Source: Gigantopelta aegis (Eukaryota; Mollusca; Gastropoda; Neomphalida; Peltospiridae). From it: DNA of 64,000 bases. The stretch lies in assembly GCF_016097555.1 (NCBI RefSeq), contig NC_054702.1, positions 86,756,525-86,820,524 of the forward strand. Reading direction: 5' to 3'. Shown here in pieces: positions 13,073 through 21,900 of the stretch (position 1 is its first letter; each line of letters opens with the position of its first letter). The translations under genes were made by a program, and so were the position numbers. A model generated the notes under the pieces. That model did no database searches, had not been told where the DNA came from, and saw only the letters and a program-made list of their open reading frames with translations.

Positions 13073-13414
13073 ACGCGCGCGCACAATTTCCGTGGCACTT
13101 TCCTGGATGGATTTTAAAAGCTTGGCCTATTATAATGCTACAGAACATTCACGGGTGACTGTATAAAAAACAGTTTCCCAAACTTTAAAAACTCATACCC
13201 AGGAAGTAGTGGGCGTTGCCAACCGCAACATGTCAAAAGTGACACCGACCTGGCAGTCGGTAATGCAATGCGTAGATCTACTTACTGTGGTGACGCCCAA
13301 AGGAATTGAAACCACAAAACCAAGCACAAAGAGGGTTAGGTACAAAATGCACTGGACAAAAAGATGCATGTCTAGAAGGAGAAAACTCGGCATTGTTGCT
13401 GTTGAATTCCTCAC
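653..13414 (-). CDS. TMEM179: TMEM179-like multi-pass membrane protein, complete 5-exon gene
   Basis: Coding exons, in transcript order, are 13414-13286, 10051-9858, 9091-8951, 7551-7461 and 829-653. They join in phase (0, 2, 2, 0) with GT-AG introns to give 243 residues, or 236 from a second in-frame Met at 13393; human TMEM179 is about 233. Exon 1 holds a hydrophobic segment ([20 protein letters not shown]). Exon 2 begins with [11 protein letters not shown], like the family's HDFRGRCLLF. Exon 3 contains [17 protein letters not shown], very close to the vertebrate IASTIVSVGFTMWCDTI. Exon 5 has [10 protein letters not shown] followed by a basic, polar cytoplasmic tail. About four membrane spans are expected. 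The exon 3 acceptor must be the upstream of two adjacent AGs, since the downstream one gives a stop. Introns are packed with repeats. The family's molecular function is not established; in vertebrates it is mostly neural (from memory). Family identity is strong. Confidence 0.9.
903..1180 (-). repeat. SINE copy, degenerate, minus orientation
   Basis: It shares the body of the tRNA-headed SINE seen complete at 20582. Recognisable blocks are the 3' end TTTGTTTTGTTT...CACTAGAGCACATTGAT, ATTGGATGTCAAACATTTGG, the GGAAACCCGCTACA block and GCAAGGATCTTTTATATGCA. It lies in the last intron of the TMEM179-like gene. Confidence 0.75.
1515..3178 (+). mobile_element. LINE ORF2 3' end (L1/Tx1-like), 5'-truncated and decayed
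   Basis: This is the C-terminal part of a non-LTR retrotransposon polyprotein in three overlapping or adjacent frames (about 1515-1942, 1885-2316, 2342-3001), so there are at least two frameshifts. The first piece carries the post-polymerase segment [18 protein letters not shown]...[15 protein letters not shown]...YKNGGIKM, typical of L1/Tx1-type ORF2. The last piece ends with the CYFC...LEHLFYNC zinc-knuckle-like motif (zf-RVT). The 5' end, including endonuclease and polymerase, is absent. The 3' side degenerates into (TTA)n and a poly-T run up to 3178. A relative lies at 38440-39972. Clade assignment is tentative. Confidence 0.85.
3313..3466. mobile_element. Short MITE with CAGGGAT...ATCCCTG ends
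   Basis: About 154 bp bounded by CAGGGATTTGTCCAGG and, inverted, CAGGGATCTATCCAGA. The hAT-like look of the ends is suggestive only; no clean target duplication is visible. Confidence 0.5.
3762..3900. repeat. Palindromic fold-back repeat
   Basis: The left arm GTTTTTTGATATGTAAAAAT...CTAGTCTAGTTAAT is mirrored by the complement of ATTAACATAGAC...ATATTTTCCACATTAAAAAAC. It is probably a MITE. It abuts the SINE at 3913. Confidence 0.5.
3913..4262 (+). mobile_element. tRNA-headed SINE, nearly full length
   Basis: It opens with ACCGGCCTCGGTGGCGTCGT (A-box-like), has a shortened B-box region, then a long conserved body (CCGACTCCAAACCCTGAGTG, TGGTTTGTGCTATCCTGCC, AAAAGATCCCTTGCTGC). It ends in GTTAAATAAAACATTTC. 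Part of the tRNA-like head around the B box is deleted compared with the copy at 20582. Confidence 0.85.
4443..4612. repeat. Near-perfect 170-bp hairpin MITE
   Basis: Two arms of about 80 bp (left includes GTATCATGTTTATGTCCCTC, right its complement) flank a loop of fewer than ten bases at about 4527. Arm identity is high, so the copy is fairly young. No coding content. Confidence 0.75.
4790..4863 (+). repeat. 3' fragment of a second SINE family
   Basis: The segment GCAACAGCTTGTTCTGAATG, followed by tandem CCTGA units (TGACCTGACCTGACC), matches the inverted 3' end of the longer element at 39976-40440. Confidence 0.5.
4863..5335. repeat. Tandem ~145-bp units of a dispersed repeat family
   Basis: There are about 2.3 units starting at roughly 4863, 5007 and 5151. 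Each has ACCATCAAACCTCACATGTA, GGGATGGC, CTAGGTCACTG, GGTCTACTGCACATAAC and a TCCTTGTC block. A trailing CTCCTGATGGGCGTATCATG is also present at 45590. Related units lie at 21890-22200 and 45585-45790. Confidence 0.7.
5365..5553. repeat. Left terminal inverted repeat of the Ginger-like element
   Basis: 189 bp built from palindromic modules of the type AGGTAATATGTATATTACCT, separated by TTTTTTCAGCTAA linkers. Its complement is at 6888-7076. The regular modules look like repeated transposase-binding sites; this is an inference. Confidence 0.85.
5698..6760 (+). pseudogene. KRBA2/SCAND3-like integrase remnant
   Basis: An N-terminal part (5698-6171) carries [18 protein letters not shown] and the [17 protein letters not shown]2C2-type zinc-binding segment. 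It then passes directly to sequence that in the family lies after the DDE core ([20 protein letters not shown]). The C-terminal parts (5993-6454 and 6467-6760) hold the KRSRI and [11 protein letters not shown] segments and a cysteine-rich end ([10 protein letters not shown]...[15 protein letters not shown]). The catalytic core is missing, and the rest lies in more than one frame. Host-domesticated KRBA2 was considered, but the flanking inverted repeats make this a mobile element. Confidence 0.8.
6888..7076. repeat. Right terminal inverted repeat of the Ginger-like element
   Basis: Inverted copy of 5365-5553, the same length, with only scattered differences. It ends CTGTAACA before the flanking TATA at 7077-7080. 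Confidence 0.85.
7690..7905 (+). repeat. Degenerate SINE body
   Basis: Faint matches to the SINE body (CCCATTCCAACCAGTGCTC, ATAAAAGAGCCATTGCTGCT). Old and incomplete. Confidence 0.4.
7930..8222 (+). repeat. SINE copy with a different tRNA-like head
   Basis: The head AAAGTGCTCAATCAATATAGGATCGATCCC has a B-box-like end. Then follow CCCATTGAGCTATTTCTCAT, TGTACTATCCTGTC, the AAAATATCCATTGCTG block and a 3' end CATCATTAAACGA. The same head type occurs inverted at 60615-60785. Confidence 0.65.
8270..8525. repeat. Two tandem copies of a ~128-bp molluscan-type repeat
   Basis: Each unit has GGGCCATAACT or GGACCATAACT, AAAATGGGTAAA, GATCTGTAACAG, ACATGATAAAGCTAT and AAATTTC. I associate this family with mollusc genomes; that is an unchecked recollection. 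Confidence 0.6.
8530..8815 (-). mobile_element. SINE copy, minus orientation
   Basis: It runs from the inverted 3' end (GAAATGTTTTATTTAAAG) through GGACATATGGTTAAGGACCA, CCTGCTGTCGCCACTTCATG and TATCTTTTATATGCACCATC to the inverted head CCACCGACGGGGATCC. Confidence 0.75.
9140..9680. repeat. Remnants of another SINE family
   Basis: A tRNA-like head fragment (GCCATCAGCTGGTAGGTTCTG) lies at about 9170. Near 9620-9665, CTTACTAACTACTAACAACTA and CACTGTCCTGGACA match part of the SINE at 48595-48825. The middle is unclear. Confidence 0.4.
10790..10975 (-). repeat. Partial SINE, minus orientation, beside a CA microsatellite
   Basis: Weak matches to the inverted SINE body (AGAAACCTGCTGTTGCCACA, AGTACATACCACTGCCTTTG) and head (CCAGTGAGGATGAATCTTAC). 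Confidence 0.45.
10987..11213. repeat. (CA)n microsatellite
   Basis: About 225 bp of CA repeats interrupted by AGAA and AATA variants. The open frames on both strands here are repeat artefacts. Confidence 0.95.
11355..11645 (-). repeat. Degenerate SINE, minus orientation
   Basis: It contains TTTGTTTTGCTTAACAACAC, ACTAGAACACACTGATTTAT, TCAAACATTTGGTAATTCTG and GCAAGGGATCTTTTATATGT, all from the SINE body. Confidence 0.65.
12315..12600 (-). repeat. SINE copy, minus orientation, including its head
   Basis: It runs from AACAATGCCACCACAGCACA through CAAACATTTGGTAA and GCAAGGGATCTTTTATTATG to the inverted head GGGATTGATCCCAAATTAAC. Confidence 0.7.
12657..12903. repeat. (TG)n-rich microsatellite
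   Basis: TG repeats interrupted by CATG and CACTGCATG. Long open frames here in several phases are artefacts. Confidence 0.95.
12990..13085. repeat. C-homopolymer and (CA)n low-complexity run
   Basis: Two C runs, then (CA)n and (CG)n. Such runs are error-prone in assemblies. Confidence 0.85.
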
Positions 13415-14080
13415 TTCGCTGACTGCATTTCCAACGCGCCAGTGTTTGTTGAGGTAACACTATATGGAAGGGAGATAATCTAATTTTCTAACAACAACAA
13501 AAAACAATAATAATATTGTGTGTGCATAAGAAAAATACGAAAGAGTATTTGGGCCAAGTTATTATTATTTTTTTTATTATTTTTTTTTTTTATTGTTAAA
13601 TCGAAATTTCGAGATACCAACTTGAAATTTCAAGTTATTATTTAAAAAATTCACGGCCATTCACATAATACGTAACGCTATTTTTACTCAAATTTAGACT
13701 CGACCCTGTAAACCCAGTAACGCTCCGTAACGCTAGACAATAAATCCCCAAAATATTACGTAACGCTTGGAGTCCCCACCCTCCCCCGCAAACAAGTCAT
13801 GCGATGTTAACGTACTGTTTTGCGATTTGGGAAAGCGCAGATCTATAGGCCCTACGCATTTCAACTCGATTTATATATATGCCTATATAATATCGTGTGA
13901 ATACGTCTAGTTACAACTATACATTGTCGCGTTGACAGGGTGTTTATGAAAAGAAAAAGAAAAGATTTTATTAATAAAAAAAAGTGTGTTACGTAACGCT
14001 GTTAAATACGCCCACCCACCCCTTGTAACGCTACATGTATAACCCAATAGCGTAGCCCCAATCAAACTCTTTTTTTTTTT

Positions 14081-14762
14081 CACAATCTAATTAAAATTAG
14101 CTCCACTATTACATGTGGATCTAACAGCAGCCAGATGGAGCTCATGTCCACCAATCAAAACCTTACTTGCAGAATCATGCTAGTGATTTAAAAATAATTA
14201 TCCTGAGGGTATACGATATGTTTCATGTAAATTACGAATGCCTTATTTAGACCAGTAGAACTAATTTTAATCAGATTGCTAACAACACTGCGTAGTCTCC
14301 AATGTCCAGGTAACATTTCGTCTGTAAATAATAATTTAAATATTGACCAATCACACTTCGCCTTTTATAATGTTATTTGGGCGCATACAAATTCTAAAAA
14401 TATCGGGCGAGTCTATTTTAGTGGCCGCAGTACAGCAAACCATACCAATACGTACGGGATGGGTTATCAGTCTTCAATTTTACATTAAAAATTATTTATT
14501 TATTTATAAAGAAAACCCCAACTAAATCAATCTTCAGTTTTACATTACAGATTATTTATTTTATAAAATAAAACATGTTTTAAGGCATTCGTAATTCATA
14601 CGAAACATGTCGTATACCCTCAGAATAATTCGGAATGTTTTCAAATTATTTTTAAATCACTTGCATGATTCTGCAAGTAAGGTTTTGATTGGTGGACATG
14701 AGCTCCAACTGGCTGCTGTTAGATCCACATGTTATAGTGGAGCTAATTTTAATGAGATTGTG
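14081..14762. mobile_element. MITE with ~165-bp terminal inverted repeats
   Basis: The left arm (CACAATCTAATTAAAATTAG...GTGGATCTAACAGCAGCCAG...) is mirrored at 14585-14762 with few differences. The flanks are T-runs on both sides, so a target duplication cannot be read. No coding content. Confidence 0.8.
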
Positions 14763-14794
14763 GGTTTTTTTTTACTGTATTAAAGATACGTACA

Positions 14795-14835
14795 TACATG
14801 TACATACATACATGCACACACATACATGCACATAT

Positions 14836-14898
<63 letters not shown>

Positions 14899-14905
14899 TA
14901 CATAG
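14795..14905. repeat. (CATA)n/(CA)n microsatellite
   Basis: CATACATA units followed by about 25 CA units. Confidence 0.9.
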
Positions 14906-15245
14906 TTTGGCTGTGCCAGTGCTTACACCCACCCCATCGAGCGTTACGCAGTATATTTGAATGGCCTCTTAGGCTATCTGGAAATTTCAAGACATTAACT
15001 TGAATTTTCAAGTTACTATTTCAAAATTTCAAGTTACTATGTTGAACTAGATTATATCACGAAATTTCGAGTTATTATTAATAATATTAAAGCTCTCTAA
15101 GTAACCCATTGAAGCCATAACACTATGTCTTGGAGAGGCCGTCCAAACTGTTGTCCTGACTGCTTGAATATAGGATATAGGCACGTCAAATACTATATAT
15201 ATGGAAAAAAAACCCACCCAAACATTGAAAGTTAGCACGTGTTAC

Positions 15246-15360
15246 CCGCCTCGGTGTTGTAGTGGTTAAGCCATTGGACTGATAGTACCGAGTTCAATCC
15301 ATGGTATAGGTTCCCATGCACTCAGTTGGTAACACATTCTTAGGTTCGAGCCATATTAAT
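15246..15360 (+). repeat. Truncated SINE head
   Basis: CCCGCCTCGGTGTTGTAGTG and GTTAAGCCATTGGACTGATA resemble the A-box part of the SINE family; GTACCGAGTTCAATCC is B-box-like. The body is missing. Confidence 0.55.
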
Positions 15361-15372
15361 AAAATGTAAACT

Positions 15373-15385
15373 ACTACTACTACTG

Positions 15386-15467
<82 letters not shown>
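15373..15467. repeat. (CTA)n microsatellite
   Basis: About 30 CTA units, resuming at about 15673 after an inserted MITE. Confidence 0.9.
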
Positions 15468-15672
15468 CAAGCCCGTAGCCAGGGGGGTTCGTAGGGTTCG
15501 AACGAACCCCCCTTTTTCTGAAGTGCCCTTTCAAACTAGGCTAGAGCCCCCCCCCCCCCCCCCCCGAGTCATGTCCTGCCACTCTGAAACATGCTGAAAC
15601 CGACAATGTGCTCGCAAGTGCCCTTTTAATACCAAAAAGAACCCCCCTTCAAAAATCCTGGTTACGGGCTTG
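15468..15672. mobile_element. hAT-like MITE inserted in the CTA microsatellite
   Basis: 205 bp with ends CAAGCCCGTAGCCAGG and, inverted, CAAGCCCGTAACCAGG. Both sides read ACTACTAC, consistent with an 8-bp target duplication but not provable inside a CTA repeat. It contains a long C run. Similar ends occur at about 62650 and 63050. Confidence 0.7.
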
Positions 15673-15996
15673 ACTACTACTACTACTACTAATAATAATA
15701 ATAATAGCAAATTTTGGAAGACCTACCATTTTAAAAATAATTCCTTTATTCTGTTCCTTGTTTGTGTTTTTAATGGCTACTTTTGTTTTGTATTTTATAG
15801 TATTTGATTTTACAATTTAAAAAAGGCTAAATGGTGCCTTTAAAATTAAATATCAAAACTATTCGGATGCACAGAGTTATTTCCTTTTGGCCAACAGATG
15901 GCGGAACGAGCACACGACTGGTACTCTGTAATTTGCTTATTGTGTTTACACTGAAAAGGGAAGTTAGTTAAATATTGGTGTATTGTTTGGGTTAAC

Positions 15997-18900
15997 ATGG
16001 ACGTCATATTTCATGAAAAGGTTTGCGTTTTCAGAGAATTAATTAAAATATTGTTATCCAATACAACTACTTGTCATGTATTTTGATCGAAATATAATAA
16101 AGTTCTTTAGTGACAATTTTCAGATTAAAAAAAATAAAACATAATTACAGGTTTGAGGTCACAATGCTAACGGTATTATTCAAGTCAAGACACCGAAATC
16201 GGATCTGGGTCTGGATAGTGCGAAAACTGTTTTCACCTATCCCCTTATTTTCTTCGAGATACAATTAAAATTTTGAATAACAGTCAGTATCTATCTGTGA
16301 TATTTCATTATTTGTATTTTTGCACAGTTCTTTAAACTGTGTTTTTATTTAAATCTTAAATTTTTATATTGATGTTGATCATCACTTTATTTGTTTGCAT
16401 TACAGTGCTGTCCGGTGTATCGGCGCACCTAAGCTTTCAAGGACCAGTTTCTATGTGAACATTGTGAAATATTTAATAAAATGCGTCTCTCACCAATGAA
16501 AAAGTGCATAATCTGAAATACACTACAAACTGTTTTATGTCTGTAGTAAATAAACATTTTAAAATGGTGCATAAATATAGGCACCCCCTTGTATCCAAAA
16601 CGATTTGCATGTCCGGTGATTCGGCGCAGTAGATGTAGATCGTTGACCCCGCTATTTATAAACCGCCCATGACCTCACTTTTAGCCTATAAACGCTACAC
16701 TATTGTCCCAGAATTATTTTAGTACTTTTTTTTTTTGTTTTGTTAAAAATATTACTATGAAAATGAACGATCACATGACCCATCTCATGATCAGTTTCGG
16801 AATCGTTTTCTTGAGTGGCACAGTACTGCAGATGCATACATGTTCATTGTCATGCATGGCCAAGATGCCTACATGGATTTTATTTTTCTCGGGTAGATTG
16901 TGCACACACGTGGATCTTATTTTGCTTTTATTTTTATAACAATGTGACAGTTGTGAAATGGAATGACTGTCAATTAAGGTGTAAAATTTTCGTTTTGTTT
17001 GCATTTACCTGTGTTTTCTTTTTCGGTTTAAATAAAAAAATAACCCAACAAAAATAATTACATTTATACTGTTTACTATAATTTTTAAAATGTGGGAAAG
17101 GTGTTTTTAGACTGGTTTTAACATTCTTAATATCAATAAGGATGACCTACTTCGTGTTTATAAACACGAAAACAGGTGAATGATTTATTTTGAAATTATT
17201 ATATAATTATTGATAATTCTAAAAAAAAAAATTAATTGCACCCTTAAAAATAAATATGTTGATACTTGATTAACCATTGAAAAAGGAATTGAACTTTAAT
17301 TCGTTAAAAACTCTGACAACATGACAACTTCCTAAGCATACTCATGCAAAATACCAAGTGCGCCGAATCACCGGACGCTCCGATACACCGGACACGGTTG
17401 TACCATAGTTTGACACCCAATAGCCGATGTATTTTTCGTGCTTGGGTGTCATTAAACATTCATTCATTCATTCTATCGGTAAAAACACGAAGGGTACCCA
17501 ATGGGTACCAGACATTTCGCCCCCACGTACATAACCAGTTCGCCCCCATAAAGATACCAATGTGAATGTGTGGTCTGGACCCATCTGTGTGTGCCAAGCT
17601 TCCTCTAATGCAACCGTACCTTATTTTAAAATTATTTCGTGCACTCCCATGTGCAGTCGTCGAACTTTGATGCAAGTATGATTTACAGATCACGCAGAAT
17701 TTTACTTTCGTAATCTGGAATAATTAGTTATTATGAATGTCATCAATGTTTAATTCTCAGTCAGGTGTGCCATGGCGCAGGTTCTTCATACCTGAATGGT
17801 AAACAGCATTTTTCGGGTGTAGTCAAAGAGCACCTGTCGTATTGAAACCGAAACCCATGGTCCCATGATAAGGAGGTGGTACACATCCTAGCTGGTAATT
17901 TAAATCTACTAATATACTGCTGGCACCGGTTCTTTCTGTGGACAAATACAAAAACGTCAGCAGTCACCAAAAACATTCTGCAATTTTAACCAACAGAAGG
18001 ACGACTACAGCCTGCTATTTATACAACGGATAGGCGATGACAAATATATCTAGAAATCTACTTCTCCGCCAATATTTTCACTTGTCCAAATAAATGGTTT
18101 ATTTAATTCAAGTATCAGGATGATGTTTGCAATTGCTAAAAATGAAATTGCGCTGAAATTTTTTACTTGTCCACTGGACAACCACCGAGGCAAATTTTGC
18201 TTGTCCAAATAGATTTTCACTTGTCGGAACAAAAGGACAAGTGCTTATTTCGAACACTGCCAGCAAATCACGCTAAGAAAAGAAACACACACATTACAAT
18301 AAATTTTTTAAAGTGACAAAAATTGGGAGTTGGGGTCGAACTGACTGGGAGTTGGGGTCGAACTGATTGAAAGTTGGGGACGAACTGACAAATAGTTAGG
18401 AGTGAACAGGCAAACAGTTGGGGGCGAATTGACTTGGGGTGAACAGGTCATACTAGGGGTGAACTGTCTTGGGGGCGATACGTCATGGATTCAAACACGA
18501 ATACAATATTTACGGAAATACTATTCTACATTTTTCAGTTACGATACGTAAAATGAAGTAGATTGCAATCAGTTAACGTAAAAAAAAATCAACAATGTGG
18601 ACGTAAAACAAATCCATTCTAGTATACAAAAGTGAAGCACCCTCCAGTAAACAGGTTAAAGTGCAACATTTCTAACTGCAGTGCTTTCACTGTTTCAGGT
18701 GCAAAAAGTATCGTAACGCACATGTGCGGTTCGCCATTTTCCATTTTTAAGGCCACTTTATGAAAATATATGTTTCTGAAATATGTACAGTGGACGAAAA
18801 CTTTGTTTCATATTTTTTTTAAAGGATAAATTCAGTTTGTCAAGCGATCTGGTCCGGTTCACATTTTACCAACACCCATAGCTAAAAGTTGATGTCAATA

Positions 18901-21900
18901 CAGATAGGCATTACATTCATACCAGTGAATAGATTGTAAAATATCAATTTTCAAATGAATTGATTCAAAATTAATGCAATTTATACTCTCAAAATTATTT
19001 ACAATTGTTACGAATGGATTATGAATACTATTTAAGCAATAAACAAAAACGAATTTGCAAAATTACTGGATTTAAGGGTTTGTAAAGTTTTGTATTGAGA
19101 TACTTATCTGAACTTAATTGTTAATGAAAATGTTCACAAAATGCGAAGAAAAACCTCACAAATGAACGACAAGCAGACGATAACAAATCAGATTTTGATT
19201 GCGTGAACTGTTCACAAGATTTCAACAAACCAGAGTTGGAAGCATAACGCTATTAGGGACGTTGACGATATATATTAGATGTATTTTCTATAAACACCAA
19301 CACGAATTATGAGAACCTTTTCTGATGTTTATTGACAAAAATGAAAAAGTAAGACTTGAACATTGTGCAGCTACTACCGTAGTCTGGCAGTATGAAAATA
19401 TAGCACATGTTCTATGTCATCAGTTGCCAAATCTGTAGTTTGTGCCGGAATAGACAATGTGTTTTGTCACATTTGATTGAGTGCCTTTCACTTTTGACTT
19501 TTATCATACCACCAGACTGGTGCAGTCTTCGCCATGAGTAAAATCAAGGTGAACTGTAGATCACTCCACTAAAATGGTGCTATAGGCAAGGGATCACAGA
19601 TGAAAGTGTATTAAAATTTTTTACTGTAAGGTGATCAGTTTGCTGCTTGCCTGAAACTTTCCATGTCAATCTGGAGGGGAGCAAGAGTAATAACTTGACT
19701 TTCCTGGCAAAGACTGCTTCTGTGTTTTGGGCTTGAGCCAGTTAATGAGTGAATCATAGTCACTTCGTACCATAATGCCTAGTCATTTCGTACCATTGTA
19801 AAAAGTCATTTCATACCAGTATATAGCAAGCGAATCGACCATATCATAAAAGCAGTTGCCACAAAGATGCAATGTTTTTTTGTGTTTTTTTAACTTTATT
19901 TGGACAGTTGGAAATTGAGAACACGATATTTCCATTTTACCTAAGTTGACCAGACCCTCATTTGATATTTACTACTAACTGTCAGTTGTGGCATTTACTA
20001 GTAACTAACTGCCAACTTCTACAGGTTGTCACCTTCATCAATCATGTAGCAATGTCCTGGTAATATAACAACAAAACAACATAATGGACTAAACTAATAT
20101 TTGTTTTATTGTTTATTTATTATTTTTTGTTAACAGTTACAATTTGAAAGTAGTCGCACACAAAAAACCAAAAACAGTATGGTGTTTTCAGACGTAGATT
20201 TCACATTTATTAATTCACAAAATGAAATGGTTTATAAAGTCAAAACAAGAAAAGGAAAAAAATTTGCAGGTGATGTTGGGGTGATATCAAGTCTGATATT
20301 ACAAAAAAAATGTTATGGTACAAATTAACTTTCAGTTGTGGTGCGAAATGACGTTGGTTACTGTTACTATTGACAACAACTTGTACCCCATTGTTTTTGT
20401 TTTGCACACAATATAATATTATCATACCATAATTTCACTTCATAGTTTGTAATTGGGACAATTTTTAAATGACAATATTTTTTCCAAATATATTTAGATG
20501 CATTATTTTAATAATCCTCAAACTTGGGACCATGGACACTTTTTGGATATATCTTTGTGGTATCGGTTTCAAACAGGATATACCGGCCTCGGTGGCGTTG
20601 TGGCAGGCCATCGGTCTACAGGCTGGTAGGTACTGGGTTCGGATCCCAGTCGAGGCATGGGATTTTTAATCCAGATACCGACTCCAAACCCTGAGTGAGT
20701 GCTCCGCAAGGCTCAATGGGTAGGTGTAAACCACTTGCACCGACCAGTGATCCATAACTGGTTCAACAAAGGCCATGGTTTGTGCTATCCTGCCTGTGGG
20801 AAGGGCAAATAAAAGATCCCTTGCTGCCTGTCGTAAAGAAGAGTAGCCTATGTGGCGACAGCGGGTTTCCTCTAAAAACAGTGTCAGAATGACCATATGT
20901 TTGACGTCCAATAGCCGATGATAAGATTGAAAATCAATGTGCTCTAGTGGCGTCGTTAAATAAAACAAACTTTACTTTTCAAACAGGATAAGCATGATCT
21001 CACATAGAGCAATTATATAACAATGTTTTTTCTTGTTGCTATTGTAGCCATATATTTTGTTTCAAAATCTATATTAGCAATATTTCTAGTCAGTTGAAAA
21101 TTTGATTAGCAACTCCTGTTTAAATTTTAATGTTTTAAAATTGTGTAGTGATCTAAAATCTCTAAAACTTGCGTAGTGAATCAAGACTCGAAACTGAACA
21201 AAATGTTCTCTGTATATATTGTGATTTTTGGGTTTGTTTTAGTTTATGTGGCAATTTTTATTATTTGTTGTTTAGCTTGCCTACTGCATTTTAAACCAGT
21301 AACATACAAAATAAAAAATAAAATATCCCAAAAAAAGACGGTGTAATATTATCCTTAGTAAAAAAAATGCCATCAGTAAAGTCCTTGATCTATGGCATTT
21401 TATATTAAAGTTATGGGGAATGTTTTGTTAATGTGGCCTGATGTATATTTTGACATCCAATTCTAAGATGGTGTGATGGAAAGTTGCTGGGAAATGTGTT
21501 CATCTGACACAGAATGGCTAATAAATAATGCTGTTTGGCATTGTACGTTTTAAAATCTTGATCAGACTTTGAGCGAAAAGTATTACTGTCATTACAAAAT
21601 TTAATTACTGTAGATTTTATTTTTTATTTCAGCAAGAAGGATCACTGTGTGCACAACACTGTTTAAATGCCTTGCTTCAAGGGGAATATTTTTCTGCTGT
21701 AGACTTAGCACAAATAGCACAGAGACTGGATGAAAGGGAACGGGCATTACGTTCGGAAGGGGGAACACTTACCCATGAATACCAAAATTTTATACAAGTA
21801 AGTTGGTCCTTTGTCTGCCATTTTCATCCTTTTTAAGATGTTTTAGACAAATTACATTGTTACGTGTACATTGTAAATATTATTATCCATCTGTTAAAAG

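Larger units (their letters stand above)
13554..15090. repeat. Possible larger fold-back element with AAATTTC-rich ends
   Basis: The left end has TCGAAATTTCGAGATACC and ACTTGAAATTTCAAGTTATT. The right end has repeated TTTCAAGTTACTA and CACGAAATTTCGAGTTATTA. Between them, the motif CGTAACGCT recurs several times near 13670-14030, and the fold-back at 14081-14762 is nested. It fills the gap between the divergently transcribed TMEM179-like and ATXN3 genes. The boundaries are uncertain. Confidence 0.4.

Noticed and set aside
12577-13158. Cysteine/valine-rich and histidine/threonine-rich open frames
   Set aside because: They come from the (TG)n tract and adjoining C runs.
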